Assembly: GCF_002443255.2 (NCBI RefSeq)
Contig: NW_019211458.1
Coordinates: 23,873,325-23,937,324 of the forward strand
Reading direction: 5' to 3'
DNA from: Varroa destructor
Lineage: Eukaryota; Arthropoda; Arachnida; Mesostigmata; Varroidae
DNA length: 64,000 nucleotides
This document shows, in pieces, positions 52,181-64,000 of the stretch. Below the pieces are notes generated by a model. It saw only the letters and a list, made by a program, of their open reading frames with translations, did not search any database and was not told where the DNA came from. How positions within the stretch are numbered: the stretch's first letter is position 1; each line of letters begins with the position of its first letter. The position numbers and the translations under genes were made by a program.

Positions 52181-53475
52181 CTTGCGTTTCTCTAGTGCAC
52201 GTCTCCACGACACAATAACCGATGCGCATTTCGTAGATTTAAAAAATGCCACAAGATCATCTGGCCATGTATTTCAGTGTTTCACGGGCGCAAAAATGTT
52301 TTTTGGGGAATTTTTCGTCCTTAGAAGGATCTGATGGATCTAGCTGACGTGAACGATAAACAAAGAACATTGAAGCTGGTTTACTATGTTTTTATGGTTT
52401 ACTAAGATTCAATATAATATCATGTATTGGAAACGATGAAAGACTCAAGGCTTATCTTGAGCAAGCGAAACAAATGCGATTTTGTAGATGCGAAGGACAT
52501 TTTAACCGAGGTACGCAAAATACCTAAGTAAATAGCATTTTTATAGGACCTATATTTTGAACGGGAGGGTGCCGCAGTGAGGTTATAGTTGTTGCAATTA
52601 AGTAGATACTGTAGAATTTTTGTATGCATCATAGAAGCACGAACATGCGCTGCTCTGAGCAGTCGATATGAAAACACGGGATATTCATTAGCAGATTGCA
52701 GATCAGATTCGTGTCTAACATAACAAAACAAGTGCGTCCGTTTTGAGTCTCTAGAGAAAACCATTCGTATACATAACGTGCAGATTTTAGGTGTTACTAG
52801 CACTTAGGGGATATAAGGAACAGTTTGATTGAGGCACTGGAACAGTTGATAGGGACACTATAAGCAGATCCGAGTTAATACGCATGTATGCACCTCTAGA
52901 TCATCAAAGCAACAACAGAAGAGACCTAGGTGATTACCATAATATTTGCCTCACGATGCGAAGATGGGATAACAGACCCGTTCAAAGCATTCATAAAGAG
53001 GCAATCGACGAAAGAGACCGCCAGAAACATATGGCAGGTTTTTCTAAATGTAGTATATGCACTTGCGGCAGGGTGTCGTTAAAGGCCGAAGATACAACAT
53101 CAGTTACGCTTTAATAGGAGGGCCTGATTGCATAAAAAAATAAGATGGTCATAAACGATTAACAAAGCTGACAAGAGCCGCGTATACCCCAAAGCGATGA
53201 AGTCCAACTGCGTCAAAACAACCATCGAATTCCATAATCAAAAGAAAGACACCAACTATGTGAAAAGTACATCTAAAAAGAAATAATTAAAAATAATCTT
53301 TACCTTAATTCTGTGATAACACGCCTGACAACGAAGACAGTTCTGAAACACTTTGTCGTATAAAGGTTCTTTATCTTAAAATTTATACTTAATAACAGTG
53401 AGAGACCTAGGTATCCTTTGTGTGTAAATATAAGAAATCACGTGTTCTACTTCATGACTTCATCGATTTTTTCAG
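49800..53475. other. Spacer with isolated splice-bounded segments
   Basis: On the plus strand an acceptor (TTCTATCTTCAG) at about 51,140 and a GTGTAAG donor at about 51,196 enclose an open 55-bp segment. On the minus strand ATATCTTCCTCTAG at about 52,073 and GTAAGC at about 52,003 enclose one open in two frames. Neither peptide is recognisable. A (TA)n tract lies at 52,144-52,177. Confidence 0.35.
52144..52177. repeat. (TA)n microsatellite
   Basis: About 17 uninterrupted TA units. Confidence 0.93.
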
Positions 53476-53541
53476 GACCGCCGACATATTGTCTGCTAGA
53501 GGTTTCAGATCCGTACTATGATTTCCTGCCAAGGGAAACTT
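53476..53541 (+). CDS. Candidate short internal exon, plus strand
   Basis: The acceptor CGATTTTTTCAG and the donor GTGAGTATG enclose 66 bp. Only one frame is open; it contains PPTYCLLEVSDPYYDFLPRE, an unusually protein-like run with proline, aromatic and acidic residues. It enters with two bases of a codon and leaves with one. No neighbouring exon or family identified. Confidence 0.3.
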
Positions 53542-56020
53542 GTGAGTATGTAGTGGGGGGCCTACTCAACTATATTTGTTTGAAAAAAGCCATGGTGTTA
53601 CAGTATTTATTTGTGTGGAAAGAGCTTTTGACAACGAAGATTCTTGACTAAGGTGCAATTAGGGAAACCCCTTGAGTCGCTGGAAATATACAACGCTTAA
53701 AGGCCTATAATAGCACTTGTCAAGGACATTCTTAAGGAAAGTTTTGTAGAAGTCAGCAGCGACGAGACGCAAGGTAAATTAGTTAAACAAGAGTTAGACA
53801 TTTTACAAGGAGTCTTTGCAGATCCTTGTAAATAGTTTTTTTCCGGCTGCTATAGAGACTTTTAAGTGAAGTATTCATGTACGCAGGTAAACAATGTATG
53901 GCAGTTACAAACGATAATGGTATACGATCTTCATTAGGTTCTTAGCTTGGTCACTGTTTGATGCAAAGACAAGGGAATGGCCGTTAACATCGGAAGAAAT
54001 AACGTTATAGGTTGCTGGAAAGATAATTCCCGAAATTAAAAAGAAATGACAACTAGCGATCACGTCAAAGACAAAATAAAGGAAGCGATGATAAATCTTG
54101 TAGATATGCAGAAGCTCTCGTTGGAAGCTATCGGAAGGATAGAGTCATCCTAGCAATTTACCAGGGATTCGGCTAAGAAAGATATTCTGAAATCTTATAG
54201 CAATTCCAAACGTATCTGCAGCTTTCTGAGAGAGCAAATCAATGATAGGCACCGTATTGGATAAATGATTAGTTTCAAGAGAGAACAATTGTATCTGAAG
54301 ATAAGTGGCTCATCAATTCACTTTTGATTATAGACAAACACAGAAACGTGCTTGTTTGTAACGTAAACTTGAACCTTGCAAATAGCAAATAGGGCTATCC
54401 AATACGAATAGAAGTATTTACAGAGGGATCATGATTATAATATGTTAGTCTGGTTCATAAATAGTTTTCCAGGTACATGCGTTGGATATTTTTGAAAATT
54501 TGCTTACGTCTATTGAAATGTTTTTTTTTTTATCATTCACTAAAGTATAACTGGATTTCTGTAATAATAACTAGCTTCCTATAATTGTATGATAAAGAAT
54601 AAACACTAAATTAGCGATCTAATTATATACCAGTGTAGACTTTTAGTGGCTAATTTTTTGTTACTAAGAAGCGTGAATCTGACAATAAATTAACCAGTAT
54701 TTGGAGGTATATTTTACCAAGTTGCTGGCTAATTAACTGTTTGTGATATTTTTTGATGAATGAAAATGTTCGCATAACATTTTTTTTGTTAAGCGAGTAA
54801 AGGCTTTCCTTTACCTTTCGATCTTTCTTGACAAAACTATAAATGATTTTATTAAAAAAAAATATTCTAGGCAAGCAGCTCGCAATTGTTTCTGGTGCAC
54901 TGGTTGGGACCTCGCGAGGGAACCACGTCTACAGATGATATGGAGCACAATCGAATTACTGATACAGGAAGTACGAAGATGATTCTTGCAAACAAAAATC
55001 TGGATCAAGCTGATAACGGTGAGGAAGACGATGACCAAATGCCAATCAAGATACTAAGTGTCTTCCGGAGTGGCGTCTCGAAGCAGTGAAATACTTTTTG
55101 TCCTCCTCCGTTATTTACGTAGGTAGAGAAGATAGCAGGACACGCCGCAAAAAAAGTCTTAGCAACAGCGCTTATAATAGAAACAGGATAATTAAAACCA
55201 CTGGGAAAAGATTTAAGCCCAATTTGCCCCTAAATTTTGTGTTTAGCTGACTCCTTTAATTTCTACCAGAGAAAAGAGGAGAGCAGACCGATTTTCATTC
55301 TTTGCCTATACGATACAATAATTTGCCCCTGTCGCTACACCTACTATGACAGAAAACACAAAGTAAAAACACAATCCACTCGGGTGGAATGGCGTCGACG
55401 ACGGCCTATCCATAGAGAGTTTTAGCTAGATACAAGAAGCAGAGAAGGGTAAAAAGACCAAGGCAGTATGGACATATGTGCCTATATTGTACACACTTTT
55501 GACAGGAACAAGATGCTGGTAAGACAACCGTTAGATGATAGATATTCCTAAAACGCATAACACTATTAAGCAAAAGATAAAAGTGTCACATTGAAACAGC
55601 ACTCTGCAATAGAAAAATAGCAAAAGCGGCAGCGGTGGCATACGAAGCTGTGTAGATGGAATAATTTAATGGCGTTTGATGGATGTGTGGTATCTGTTGA
55701 TAACCAGGTGTGCACAACCTCTGCTATAATGTTTTGCCTAGAGAAATGGTCTACCTTTGATCAATAATAACTACATCGTATTTAAACCTTTGACGAGCTA
55801 TGCGTAACAGGTCACATTATACTAGTATGCACTCTCAACGTATCCACAACACCAACGGGGGCAAACAGATTCGCCTTAAACCAATATTAGTAACATAGAG
55901 ATAATAACTCAAATAGCCCCATTCCAACTAGACCTTATACATCTTTATCCATTGTTTATCTCTAATATAGTCAAGTTGACTCAAACAACATTTACTGTTA
56001 TTAACTTGTTTTTCTACTCG
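53542..56020. other. AT-rich spacer without identifiable genes
   Basis: Short open frames only, none above about 77 codons. I see no motifs. Confidence 0.5.
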
Positions 56021-56095
56021 TTCTGTGTCTATGAGATATTATAGCCTGAACTTAACGTTGTTTTTCATTCTTTCGTCCTATGTATACAACCACTA

Positions 56096-57600
56096 TCAGC
56101 CAACATTAGGCTTATTAGGCTTAGCCCGTTCCGGTACTTTGCCATTGAGCAGAAGCACTAACGGCTTCCGTGATGGTGGTAGCAGAAGGACGTTCTCGTC
56201 TGCGGTTACTTCGTTCTCTTTTTTTTTTTGTCTAACGATGGCTTTCTTCGTTTCACATGCTCCTGTTTTCCCCACATACTCGCTCAGTGTTTGGGTGCTG
56301 AGCTTAGCCCTACTTGAGGCTGTCGTTGTTGTTGTTGCTGTGATCGCCAATGTTTGCACGCCTCGCCACTGCAACCTGGCGGCGACGCGTTGCCATCAAT
56401 GCCTCGTTAGGTACTCAACGCCACCGCGATCGTTGTTGAATCAGTCAGCCTCAGCGGTGCTTCACAGCGTGTCCTACTTTCACGGTACGTTGGGGTACTT
56501 AGTCCTATGTAGATACACGTGTGTAATGTACTATGTATAGCGAGATGAGTAGACGGGGAAAAGGGAACTCCATTTGGTCCTGCCTTCACCGTCAATCAAC
56601 CCCTCAAATGCGTAGCTCGTTTCTAGCCTTCTCATTTCCTCCAACGGTAAAAATGCTATTGCTCGTCACACAATGTGCGAAGGATGTAAGGACGTTTCAG
56701 GAGTTTCGGACAGAACAGGGATGGATCACCGTACGTTGTATTACAATTCACTATAGCAGCAAGTAACGAGCCCACATCTAAGTTGAATTTTGCTTGACGA
56801 GTTAGAACCACAGCTGCCTGCTCAACCCTCTCTTTCTCCTACCGCAGTTGCCCGTTTTAACACTACAAGGGAACCGTGCAGTAGCATCGATGTGCCTGTA
56901 TCATTAACGCGCGGCTGCTGCTAAAACCTTTTATTTCACCTCAAATCATCACAACTCAAACTAGAGAGTTCGAGTCCTCTCACCCCTATATACACATCTT
57001 TCATAGCTTCGCCCCTTTCTTTCCCTATAGTATAGGTAGTGGGCCATTGGAACAGTACGCCTGTGGGGGCTCACTATCGAGTGTTTTTTCGATCCGCTCT
57101 TTGTGGCTAAGAGTCCACCAGCACAGCAGCAGTCAGCCCTACAGAGAAGGCTGGAGTATAAGCGGCTGTTTTATAAGCAAGAAATCTAGAAAGCTTATTG
57201 CAGGGTTCAGCGCATTCTCGTTTGTTGGCCGCACCGCAAGAACTGGTAGAAGCTCAGGGACAAATTACCGCAGGCTGCCTGTGAGAACATTGGCAACTAG
57301 TTGCTGATCCACTTGTGGTTGGCTTTCGTCGAGCTTTAAAGCACCTGAAGCTTTCAGTCAGAGAAGTCGGCGTAATGCTGCGTGCCACGTGACACGACAG
57401 GCGGTTATGCTCGCAGCGCTAACAACAATGGGGACTCAACGAAAGTGCCATGATATAAGTAAGCGTCAACGGCAAGTCCTTTGCCAGCCGCTTCACGAAC
57501 GACGTTTGAGAAATGCGGAGGAAGGGCGGAAAAACGACCGAGTGGAGTGTGCGGGCGAAAACCGGTCGTATTAGAAAATTTCCGTAAAGGGCTAAGTAAA
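56096..57600. other. GC-richer, stop-poor island, possible gene start region
   Basis: Both strands stay open over 56.1-56.55 kb (171 codons plus, 92 codons minus). The minus-strand peptide has a (CAA)n-derived Thr run. 57.0-57.6 kb contains further 60-86-codon plus-strand frames and a donor (GTAAGC) at about 57,458 after an ATG-containing segment. The composition suggests exons or a promoter region, but no product is recognisable. Confidence 0.25.
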
Positions 57601-57674
57601 CGCGACGGAAGGTTGGTAATTAACACACTTTGCTATACCGGCGCGCTTTTACTTCTATTCAAAGACAAGGCTAG

Positions 57675-57806
57675 ACAAAAAAAAAAAAAACCGAAGAGGA
57701 TGACCACTCGGATGAGGAGATTGTGCTTGTAACAAAAATGTCCTGGCAAAACGCGACGACGGTAGCGGCAACGCCTGCGACGACGAATGCTCTTGAAGAT
57801 TTATAA
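57675..57806 (+). CDS. Candidate C-terminal exon with an acidic run
   Basis: After CTAG and a 14-A run, one frame reads TEEDDHSDEEIVLVTKM, then WQNATTVAATPATTNALEDL, and stops at TAA (57804-57806). The acidic cluster and Thr/Ala-rich tail look like a true protein end. A frame open from 57,481 enters the A-run out of register with this one, so either a splice acceptor (CTAG, pyrimidine tract 15 bp upstream) or a homopolymer slip separates them. AATAAA follows at about 58,072. No family known to me. Confidence 0.28.
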   Translation, partial: TKKKKTEEDDHSDEEIVLVTKMSWQNATTVAATPATTNALEDL

Positions 57807-57809
57807 TGT

Positions 57810-60800
57810 ATCATCTCACAGCCAGATGCCTGCTTGTTTCCGAATATGCCCCTGGAGGATGAGCACATATGAATACATATGATTAACGTAAATACTAGCG
57901 AAATATTGAAGGTCGTATCCGTCTGGAGTGGTGGTAGCACGGCTATCGACCACGGGTATACTATTACTAGAAGTATAACTGGATCATAACTTGAAACGTA
58001 TAAGCAGTATTGTGACATCGCTCTTCGTTAGTAGGTTGGTGTTAAAACACACATCGATTTCTAGCGTTAAAATAAAAAATGAAACTATTTAAGATAAAAC
58101 CATTAAATCTTACCTAGTGCGTATAGCTGCAATTTGCAAACGTGCGGCACGCACATAGCTACAGAACGGAAAACAGTTGTGAGAAAAATATGCCCATGAA
58201 TGCGGGTATCATAATGGCAGAATGAGAAATGATATAGAAATTCTTCATCATATTTGATTAGAATCTGTACGCAGCGCAATAAACATCAAAGATAGTGAAA
58301 CATGATGGTTCAAAAGAAGCACGCGTTTTCACATTTTTAATCTAATTGGCTTCTCAGCTGGTCCGACATGTACGTGCAGTCTTAAAGGTAAAGATAAGTT
58401 TCTCTTTACGACGCAGAAAAACCATAAAGAATTAGCGGTGAACGGTGGCAATGGCAATTCATTTCAACTGATGCACGAGCATGGAATGCCAGCTACAGGG
58501 TTGTGGCATGAGCAGAACACGATAGTTATCTTTTTTGAGCAGACTGATGTATTATGAAGACCAGACCTCATTGCTAAGACATTCAGGCTCCTACCTACTA
58601 GGTTCTAAGGAACGGTATCCTTGCTCCATTAGAATTTAACAAGTACTGAAGAACCTGAATCAGGGTAACTGAACCTGAATCGGAGCCGGATAACGAAACT
58701 ACTGAGAATTGTGATCATATTGCTAAGCCGGAGCGACAGGAGAACAGCATCGGACTGGAAGGGTTCGAAAAACGCAGCAAATATACTGAATCGCTGACAT
58801 TTTTGCTGAAATAACACCGAGAAAACTGTAATAAGAGACATACTAGCTGCAATGGGAAACGGCAAAAGGGTGATGAAAGAACTGCATTCGAAGTTGGTAT
58901 TCGGAACTTGGGTATCGGTCAAGCAGGACTGAACTTGCGCTAAATTAAATTGGAAAAAGTAGTAGAATAGTGCGGAGCTCAGTGGGCACACTGAACGCAG
59001 GTCATGTTCGTGAATGGATGAATAAGTTCATGAGCTTGAATACTTGTAGGTAAAAGTGACCGTATTTTGTATGCGTATCGTGCTGTTCATCACTACACTA
59101 TCGCAGTATATACTATGTTGTCTGGAGATATTTGACAGGTCAAAAATCTTGAACGCTTTTCAAACCACACACCACTAGCACGCTATCTATCGCTGAGGCT
59201 ATCTAATCTCTGAATGATGAATTTCGAGGCAAAGATGTTATTTAGTTCTGACAACCAATACACAAGATTCAAGGCTTTGTTCCTTGAACTTGAAAGCTCC
59301 TCTGGAGTCCATCAAAGGGTTTGGAAAACACAGGGCAGAGACCTGTAGCAGAACAACACTGGTTTCTGGTGCAATTGAATTGGGAAGTTGAAAATTGCAT
59401 GATATGTGGTTACACCTTAAAAATTCAATGAAAAGACCAAGTTGCTTCGATAGGGTGACGGTAATAATTGTGAAAATTATATTTAAAGTACGCCTCACGG
59501 GTTTCCGTTTATCCTAGACTGAATTTATCAGAATTTTTCATTTTTTTCATGTCAAGCGTCTTTAGCATTTCGGCAATAATTTCATAATAGAGGCTTGGAA
59601 GAGGAAGGCCGACCAGGAGCGCACTATCCGTGCCTATTTTGCTCCTAGGCTTTCTTGATCATAGCAGCTCGGCCTCCAAATTGAGGTTCTGAATTGCTAT
59701 AGCTACTTCCTCTTTAATCTTCAATCCTTAATTACCGTTTTTAAAATATAAAACTGTGGATGGATTCCGCCAGCGTTTTCATCTTCGAAAAACAAAAACA
59801 TAATTTCAGTCTAAATTTCCTATTTCCTGAAAATAGCTAGTAAGCTGGTAGCCATACGAATATTTCCTATATTTCATCTGCTAATGGTACGCAATTTCGA
59901 AGCTATTCAAACGTCTTAGGTTGCCAGTAATAGACCTGGCCTGGCGGATATTATAAACAAACCCGAACAGGTGCTTTGCGACTAGCCGTACACATTTCCA
60001 ACGTCTCAGTGCAAAGTCTCTAGTGGTTAAAATATGGTATATAAACTAGCTACGCGACTCTATCTACGGACTCTGTCAAACGCTCCTTCACTATATGCTC
60101 CCATCCACTTCATCTATCCTCGAAGTAAATGGCCTCTTAATTTCAACGAATCATTCTCTTGCCGCTGCCATTAATCGTAGTGCTGATGTATTAGGTCGGT
60201 AGAAATACGATTTATTTGAACGAGTCCTCATTAATATACAGCAGTAACGACAGAAATGCCTAGGACTAAGGTTACTGGTAGCACTATATATATATATATA
60301 TATATTTATATATGTATATATAATGTGGAAAATCTTCAAGTCGGCAAGGCTTTGGCTTGCCAAGGAAATTCCCCACTGGAGACTGAAGCTTCGGAAAGCA
60401 AATTATTCTCAATGTAGTATTTTTAATGATAAAAATAGTAATAGCACCTAAAGGATTGTAAATTTTTTTTGTGTTTGCCGATTCCACTCAGCAAACTATT
60501 CCTATTTATAAGCGATTTTCCGTGTATTGGCAGAATGTTTCAATTCACTGGATCTAAGACTCTGTTGGAAGACTCGGTCAAGCCACGGGTTTCTGCTACG
60601 CCAGATTTCTTCCCAAAAACCTGTTTTTGTCTTTTTTGATACCCACCGAGTCATTGTAAGCTTGCGTAGCAAAGTAGTTATTTGATCAGCAACCCTTTGA
60701 CTGTATAAACTGCTAGGAAGCATGTGAGGGGCAAAATTCGCTGGTAAAGCTGGATATAGTTAGATGAGTGCCTAATATAATGAATTCTGTGTGTTTAGCC

Positions 60801-61815
60801 CACGTTTCTATAGATAGCGTATTCATTAAATTATATTTCAAAGTTCGTTTTTCTAGTATTAACAGGCCATACCGTTAGGACACGTTGTCAAGAACAGCAC
60901 TACACTTTTCTACGCTGCCTATCTTCACATAGCTTCTCTCTGATCGTTATATGATCATTCGAATTTTAGAGTGCCAACTACCTAGAGCGTCGCGGTCATT
61001 AAGGTTATACTTAATTCTAATAAATAACATTTAAAAAGTGAGTATTATAGAAAGGTGTTATATACGGTACGCGATGTGCCATACGAAGTGACGTACTATG
61101 TACTTCTGAATCGATCTTCACTTAAACATAAACGTTTTGAACATAAATTACTTGCATACGTAAATGCCTCACTGTGGTTGCTTACGATTATTTTTCATTA
61201 GAATTATAGATGTTCTATACACACTAACTGCTCCACATGGCGTGCGACAGGACGTGTTTCTTCTTCAGTTGAAGCGTGAAGTCTATACACACGATAGATC
61301 ATTAGCCTTGTTAGTAGCTAATTATTAGTCTCACAAAAACAGAGATACGAAATAGACTAAAAAAAGATCATGGACTTCCTTGAAGCCTGCATATATATCT
61401 ATTGCAAAAACCGAAGATGACTTGAAACGTCCTTCTCACGCGACTTTGACCTTCATTGGGTTTCTGGCGTCAGACCTAATATAAGGTAAACAATTAACTA
61501 ACAAAGTCCAACAACAAAAACCGCCCAGCCTAACTAGCCCTTTACGCCACAGCCTAGGGTTGTCCACGGTCGTGTCACCATCATGATGACAGACACGTTG
61601 CCTTAAATATACATGACAGGATGTTTCTGGGATGACAGTATACAGCTCTCGCGCTAAGTGACGTGTTGCAGGTATGTACCAGCTGCAACACACAGTAAGG
61701 AAAAACATTGAGCATGATGAAAATGAGATCCACCGCAGCGACAACCTTAATCATTGAAAACACATGCACTCCTCGCTTCATGTCTGGCGGCAGGGACGGC
61801 GGCGGTGACGACGGA
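57810..61815. other. AT-rich spacer without identifiable genes
   Basis: Contains a TA-rich tract at 60,285-60,322. Open frames of up to 120 codons (minus, 58991-58629) carry no motif. Confidence 0.5.
60285..60322. repeat. Interrupted (TA)n microsatellite
   Basis: TA repeat with TTTA and GTA interruptions. Confidence 0.88.
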
Positions 61816-61817
61816 CA

Positions 61818-62042
61818 GTGTTTGTAGAACTCATTGAAAAACGGGTTAGAATGTTACGAGATGACGCAGTGAAGTCAAGAAAAAAGGTCAGAGTTCTGAA
61901 GCGATTTATGAATAGCCGGTTACAACGCATGCGTTTACATAAGAATATTGCTAAATACCTTTACAGTATAGCTAAGGCTTCGGTAGAGGTTTACCAACTC
62001 AGAAAAGTGTCACAGGGAAAAACTATTGTTAACGGCGTGTAG
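61818..62042 (+). CDS. Unrecognised basic, helix-like open frame
   Basis: A frame of about 74 codons opens with GTG and contains VRMLRDDAVKSRKKVRVLKR and then RLQRMRLHKNIAKYL, ending at TAG. The Lys/Arg-rich heptad-like composition is unlike most chance frames nearby. There is no ATG start in a good context before residue 12 and no splice boundary is certain. Function unknown. Confidence 0.18.
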   Translation: MFVELIEKRVRMLRDDAVKSRKKVRVLKRFMNSRLQRMRLHKNIAKYLYSIAKASVEVYQLRKVSQGKTIVNGV

Positions 62043-62334
62043 CAACTGGTATGGTGAGGGCCCCGTTTTTGTCCACTTTTCTCTGCAGGCCCTTTTGGTA
62101 AGCGTTATCAGTCCATTTATAGTATTTCGCCACACATCTCGTCGTCTACGTCGGTGCGTTTAGCGATAAGGTTTTCAAAGGCTAGTTGATGAGATGGCCT
62201 CCTTTAGGATAGCCGAGTCGCTGGAAGAGAAACAAATTGTTGCCAGAATTGAATGGCCGTAAACCTTGCTTGAAAGTGAAAGACACTGGTTGAAGAAAGA
62301 AATAGGATTTGTTTAGGATTACCTATAAGATGGT

Positions 62335-62367
<33 letters not shown>

Positions 62368-63185
62368 TATATATATATACTAGAAAAATCGCTGGGCATA
62401 TAAGCAGATGTGAGAATAATAATATTTTTCGTTCCTTTGCCCGGGGGGGTTTTCGGAGTTATTGTAATGAGAATGTCGTATCAGACTACTGTTGCAGAAT
62501 CGGCTCTAAAATTACATTCATTAACAGTACGGTTTACCGGGTTTAATTAAAAAAATAAAATGCCCACATGCTGTCTCTACTGTTCTCTTGTTTGGGTGTG
62601 TGACAAGTGCTCGGATAGCTATGCTAACATTATTAGCAGAGATTGAAAACACATGAAACTTTTTAGCCCGAAAGCTGTTCGAGTCTCACAAAGAACATCT
62701 TGTTCTTAACAAGTTGATTTCTAATTGGATGATAATTTCAGTATAAGTTTAATTATCATCTGCCATAAAACAGCATATATTCGACCAAACACGACCAGAG
62801 AAGAAATTATTGTTGCACTTTTGATCTTTTCTTTAGTACCGTTAGTGTCACAATGGCAACATGGATAAAAATAAATCCGTAATAATTTTCTGTATTTGTC
62901 CTGTAGGTGAATAAGAACATACGTAAGCACAGCTTATACTGAGATGGCAGCCTGACGGTTTGTTATGTCGCAGCATTATATTCAATAAGAATGTTGCCGT
63001 ACGATACGTTTACACTATATTTCGACGTAAATGTGGTATTTAACTATAGAAAGACCATATGATTTTGGTATAGTAATGCTTGAGCTTTACGTGCGTAACG
63101 GACGCCAGTTGCACGGCTTGATATATATTGGATATATTCTTGGAACGTACTCATCTATCTTAACCGTGGCAGCCGTTGTGAAAAC
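62043..63185. other. Spacer with a (TA)n tract
   Basis: The strong acceptor CTTTTCTCTGCAG at 62,089 is followed by an open 24-codon frame, then a stop. A (TA)n tract is at 62,337-62,379. Nothing else recognisable. Confidence 0.45.
62337..62379. repeat. (TA)n microsatellite
   Basis: About 20 TA units with one GA interruption. Confidence 0.93.
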
Positions 63186-63199
63186 GTGTACCTAAGAAA

Positions 63200-64000
63200 G
63201 GACGTAGCGTTGTACCCCAGTTCTAGTACAAATGAATTAATTATGTATCTGCCGTCATTTTCTATGTGCCTTCTTCCATCTTTCAACCAATTTATCTACT
63301 CTGTTTTCTCAGAAATTTTCGAGGTGTCATTGAGCAATTTGTCTAAGGGGTTCTTTAGGCCCTATTTGTCATCAAAGACATTGTCGCCAATTTCACTTGT
63401 CAATGGTCGAAAAATGTGACAATCAGTCGCCGTAAAGCGTCGCTTGAAAAGAATCTTTTACTCAAGCTTTTCAGAGCTCCTTTAACGACCATTTACCATG
63501 TGCTATCTACCAAAAAAAAGTAACTTGGTCGAGTCTATCGAGGCTTCTGTGCGTGACCGCCTCGTTAACTCAGTGTGACCAGGCCGCATACAGGCCCTTG
63601 TTGATTGTCCTGCTTCTCTCAAACATTTTTTGGCGCATACGACCATTCAAGTTTTCCTAAAAGCTAATCATGGTCTCATTGTGATAAAGATTTGGCTTAG
63701 GCGCACCTCCTGGAATCTGCCTTTATTTACATCGTTTTGTATTGGCTTTGAAGCCCCACTTCGTGTCACCGGTGGCAACTATGTGCAGGAATCTGTCACT
63801 ATAATTTCGTGCTGTCTGGTGACGTTCAGAGGGAACTAAGCTACAAGGTTCCGCGAACGACCTAAAGATCCCGACTTCTTTGATCTTGACGAGGAGTAAA
63901 AATAAAATAGGTATCTAAAAAAAATAATTTACGAGAAGCATCCATGGGGCATCTTTGGAGGCAAAGGAAGACTAGACTCTGCTGACTCGAACATGTTTAC
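63200..64000 (-). mobile_element. Second decayed mariner transposon, cut by the window end
   Basis: Minus-strand translation gives, in mariner order, SDRFLHIVATGDTKWGF (for RIVTGDEKW, first catalytic Asp kept), GGAPKPNLYHNETM, then KILFKRRFTATDCHIFRPL (for VLPHPPYSPDLAPSDYHLFRSL, third catalytic Asp kept), and IENDGRY near the C-terminus at 63,246-63,266. Stops and frame changes are scattered throughout, so it cannot make transposase. The N-terminal third lies beyond 64,000. It diverges from the copy at 45.7 kb, so the two are separate insertions, probably of different lineages. Confidence 0.82.

Noticed and set aside
56025..56540. 171-codon plus-strand frame with a signal-like start
   Set aside because: It is open on both strands over the same interval, so lack of stops comes from base composition. 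No recognisable motif; kept only as part of an island.
56960..56990. TTCGAGTC within a short stem as a tRNA T-arm
   Set aside because: The stem does not pair with a 7-base loop and no A box or anticodon arm lies at the required distance upstream.
1..64000. CRISPR arrays, bacterial operons, rRNA genes
   Set aside because: No evenly spaced direct repeats, no ribosome-binding-site-led gene clusters and no rRNA-like sequence seen. The genome is eukaryotic.

Overview
This is a eukaryotic genomic window. Split genes with GT-AG introns, abundant (TA)n tracts and AT-rich spacers point to an animal. The one confident gene is the 3' part of Rme-8/DNAJC13, an animal-wide endosomal J-domain protein. Short introns (130-337 bp), mariner relics and a possible tRNA-type SINE fit an arthropod, possibly a mite or other chelicerate, but that placement is inference.

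Layout. (1) 405-6981, plus strand: ten exons give 1,373 residues of the C-terminal part of RME-8 with a GYF-like domain, a J domain with HPD, IWN-type repeats and the conserved C-terminal tail. All junction phases agree, and one intron uses a GC donor. The N-terminal part lies left of the window. (2) 6982-8650: probable 3' UTR and flank, with a nested tandem duplication. (3) 8.7-63.2 kb: gene-poor sequence with microsatellites, decayed transposons and several islands that are richer in GC and poor in stops. (4) Two dead mariner transposons, both minus strand: one at 45.73-46.76 kb and one running off the right end from about 63.2 kb. (5) A long inverted-repeat (MITE or foldback-like) element at 40.74-41.65 kb. 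(6) A possible tRNA-derived SINE near 29.2-29.3 kb.

In the gene-poor part I found several splice-bounded, coding-looking segments. The best is a phase-consistent minus-strand chain of three exons at 22380-20368. These are candidates only: in over 50 kb of sequence, good splice sites with open frames will also occur by chance, and none of the peptides is recognisable to me.

Functionally only RME-8 can be discussed. It recruits Hsc70 to early endosomes and works with retromer and SNX proteins in cargo sorting and clathrin uncoating. Nothing else in the window can be tied to that pathway. I found no convincing new biological system. The most unusual firm observations are the GC-AG intron, the two independent mariner relics and the inverted-repeat element.
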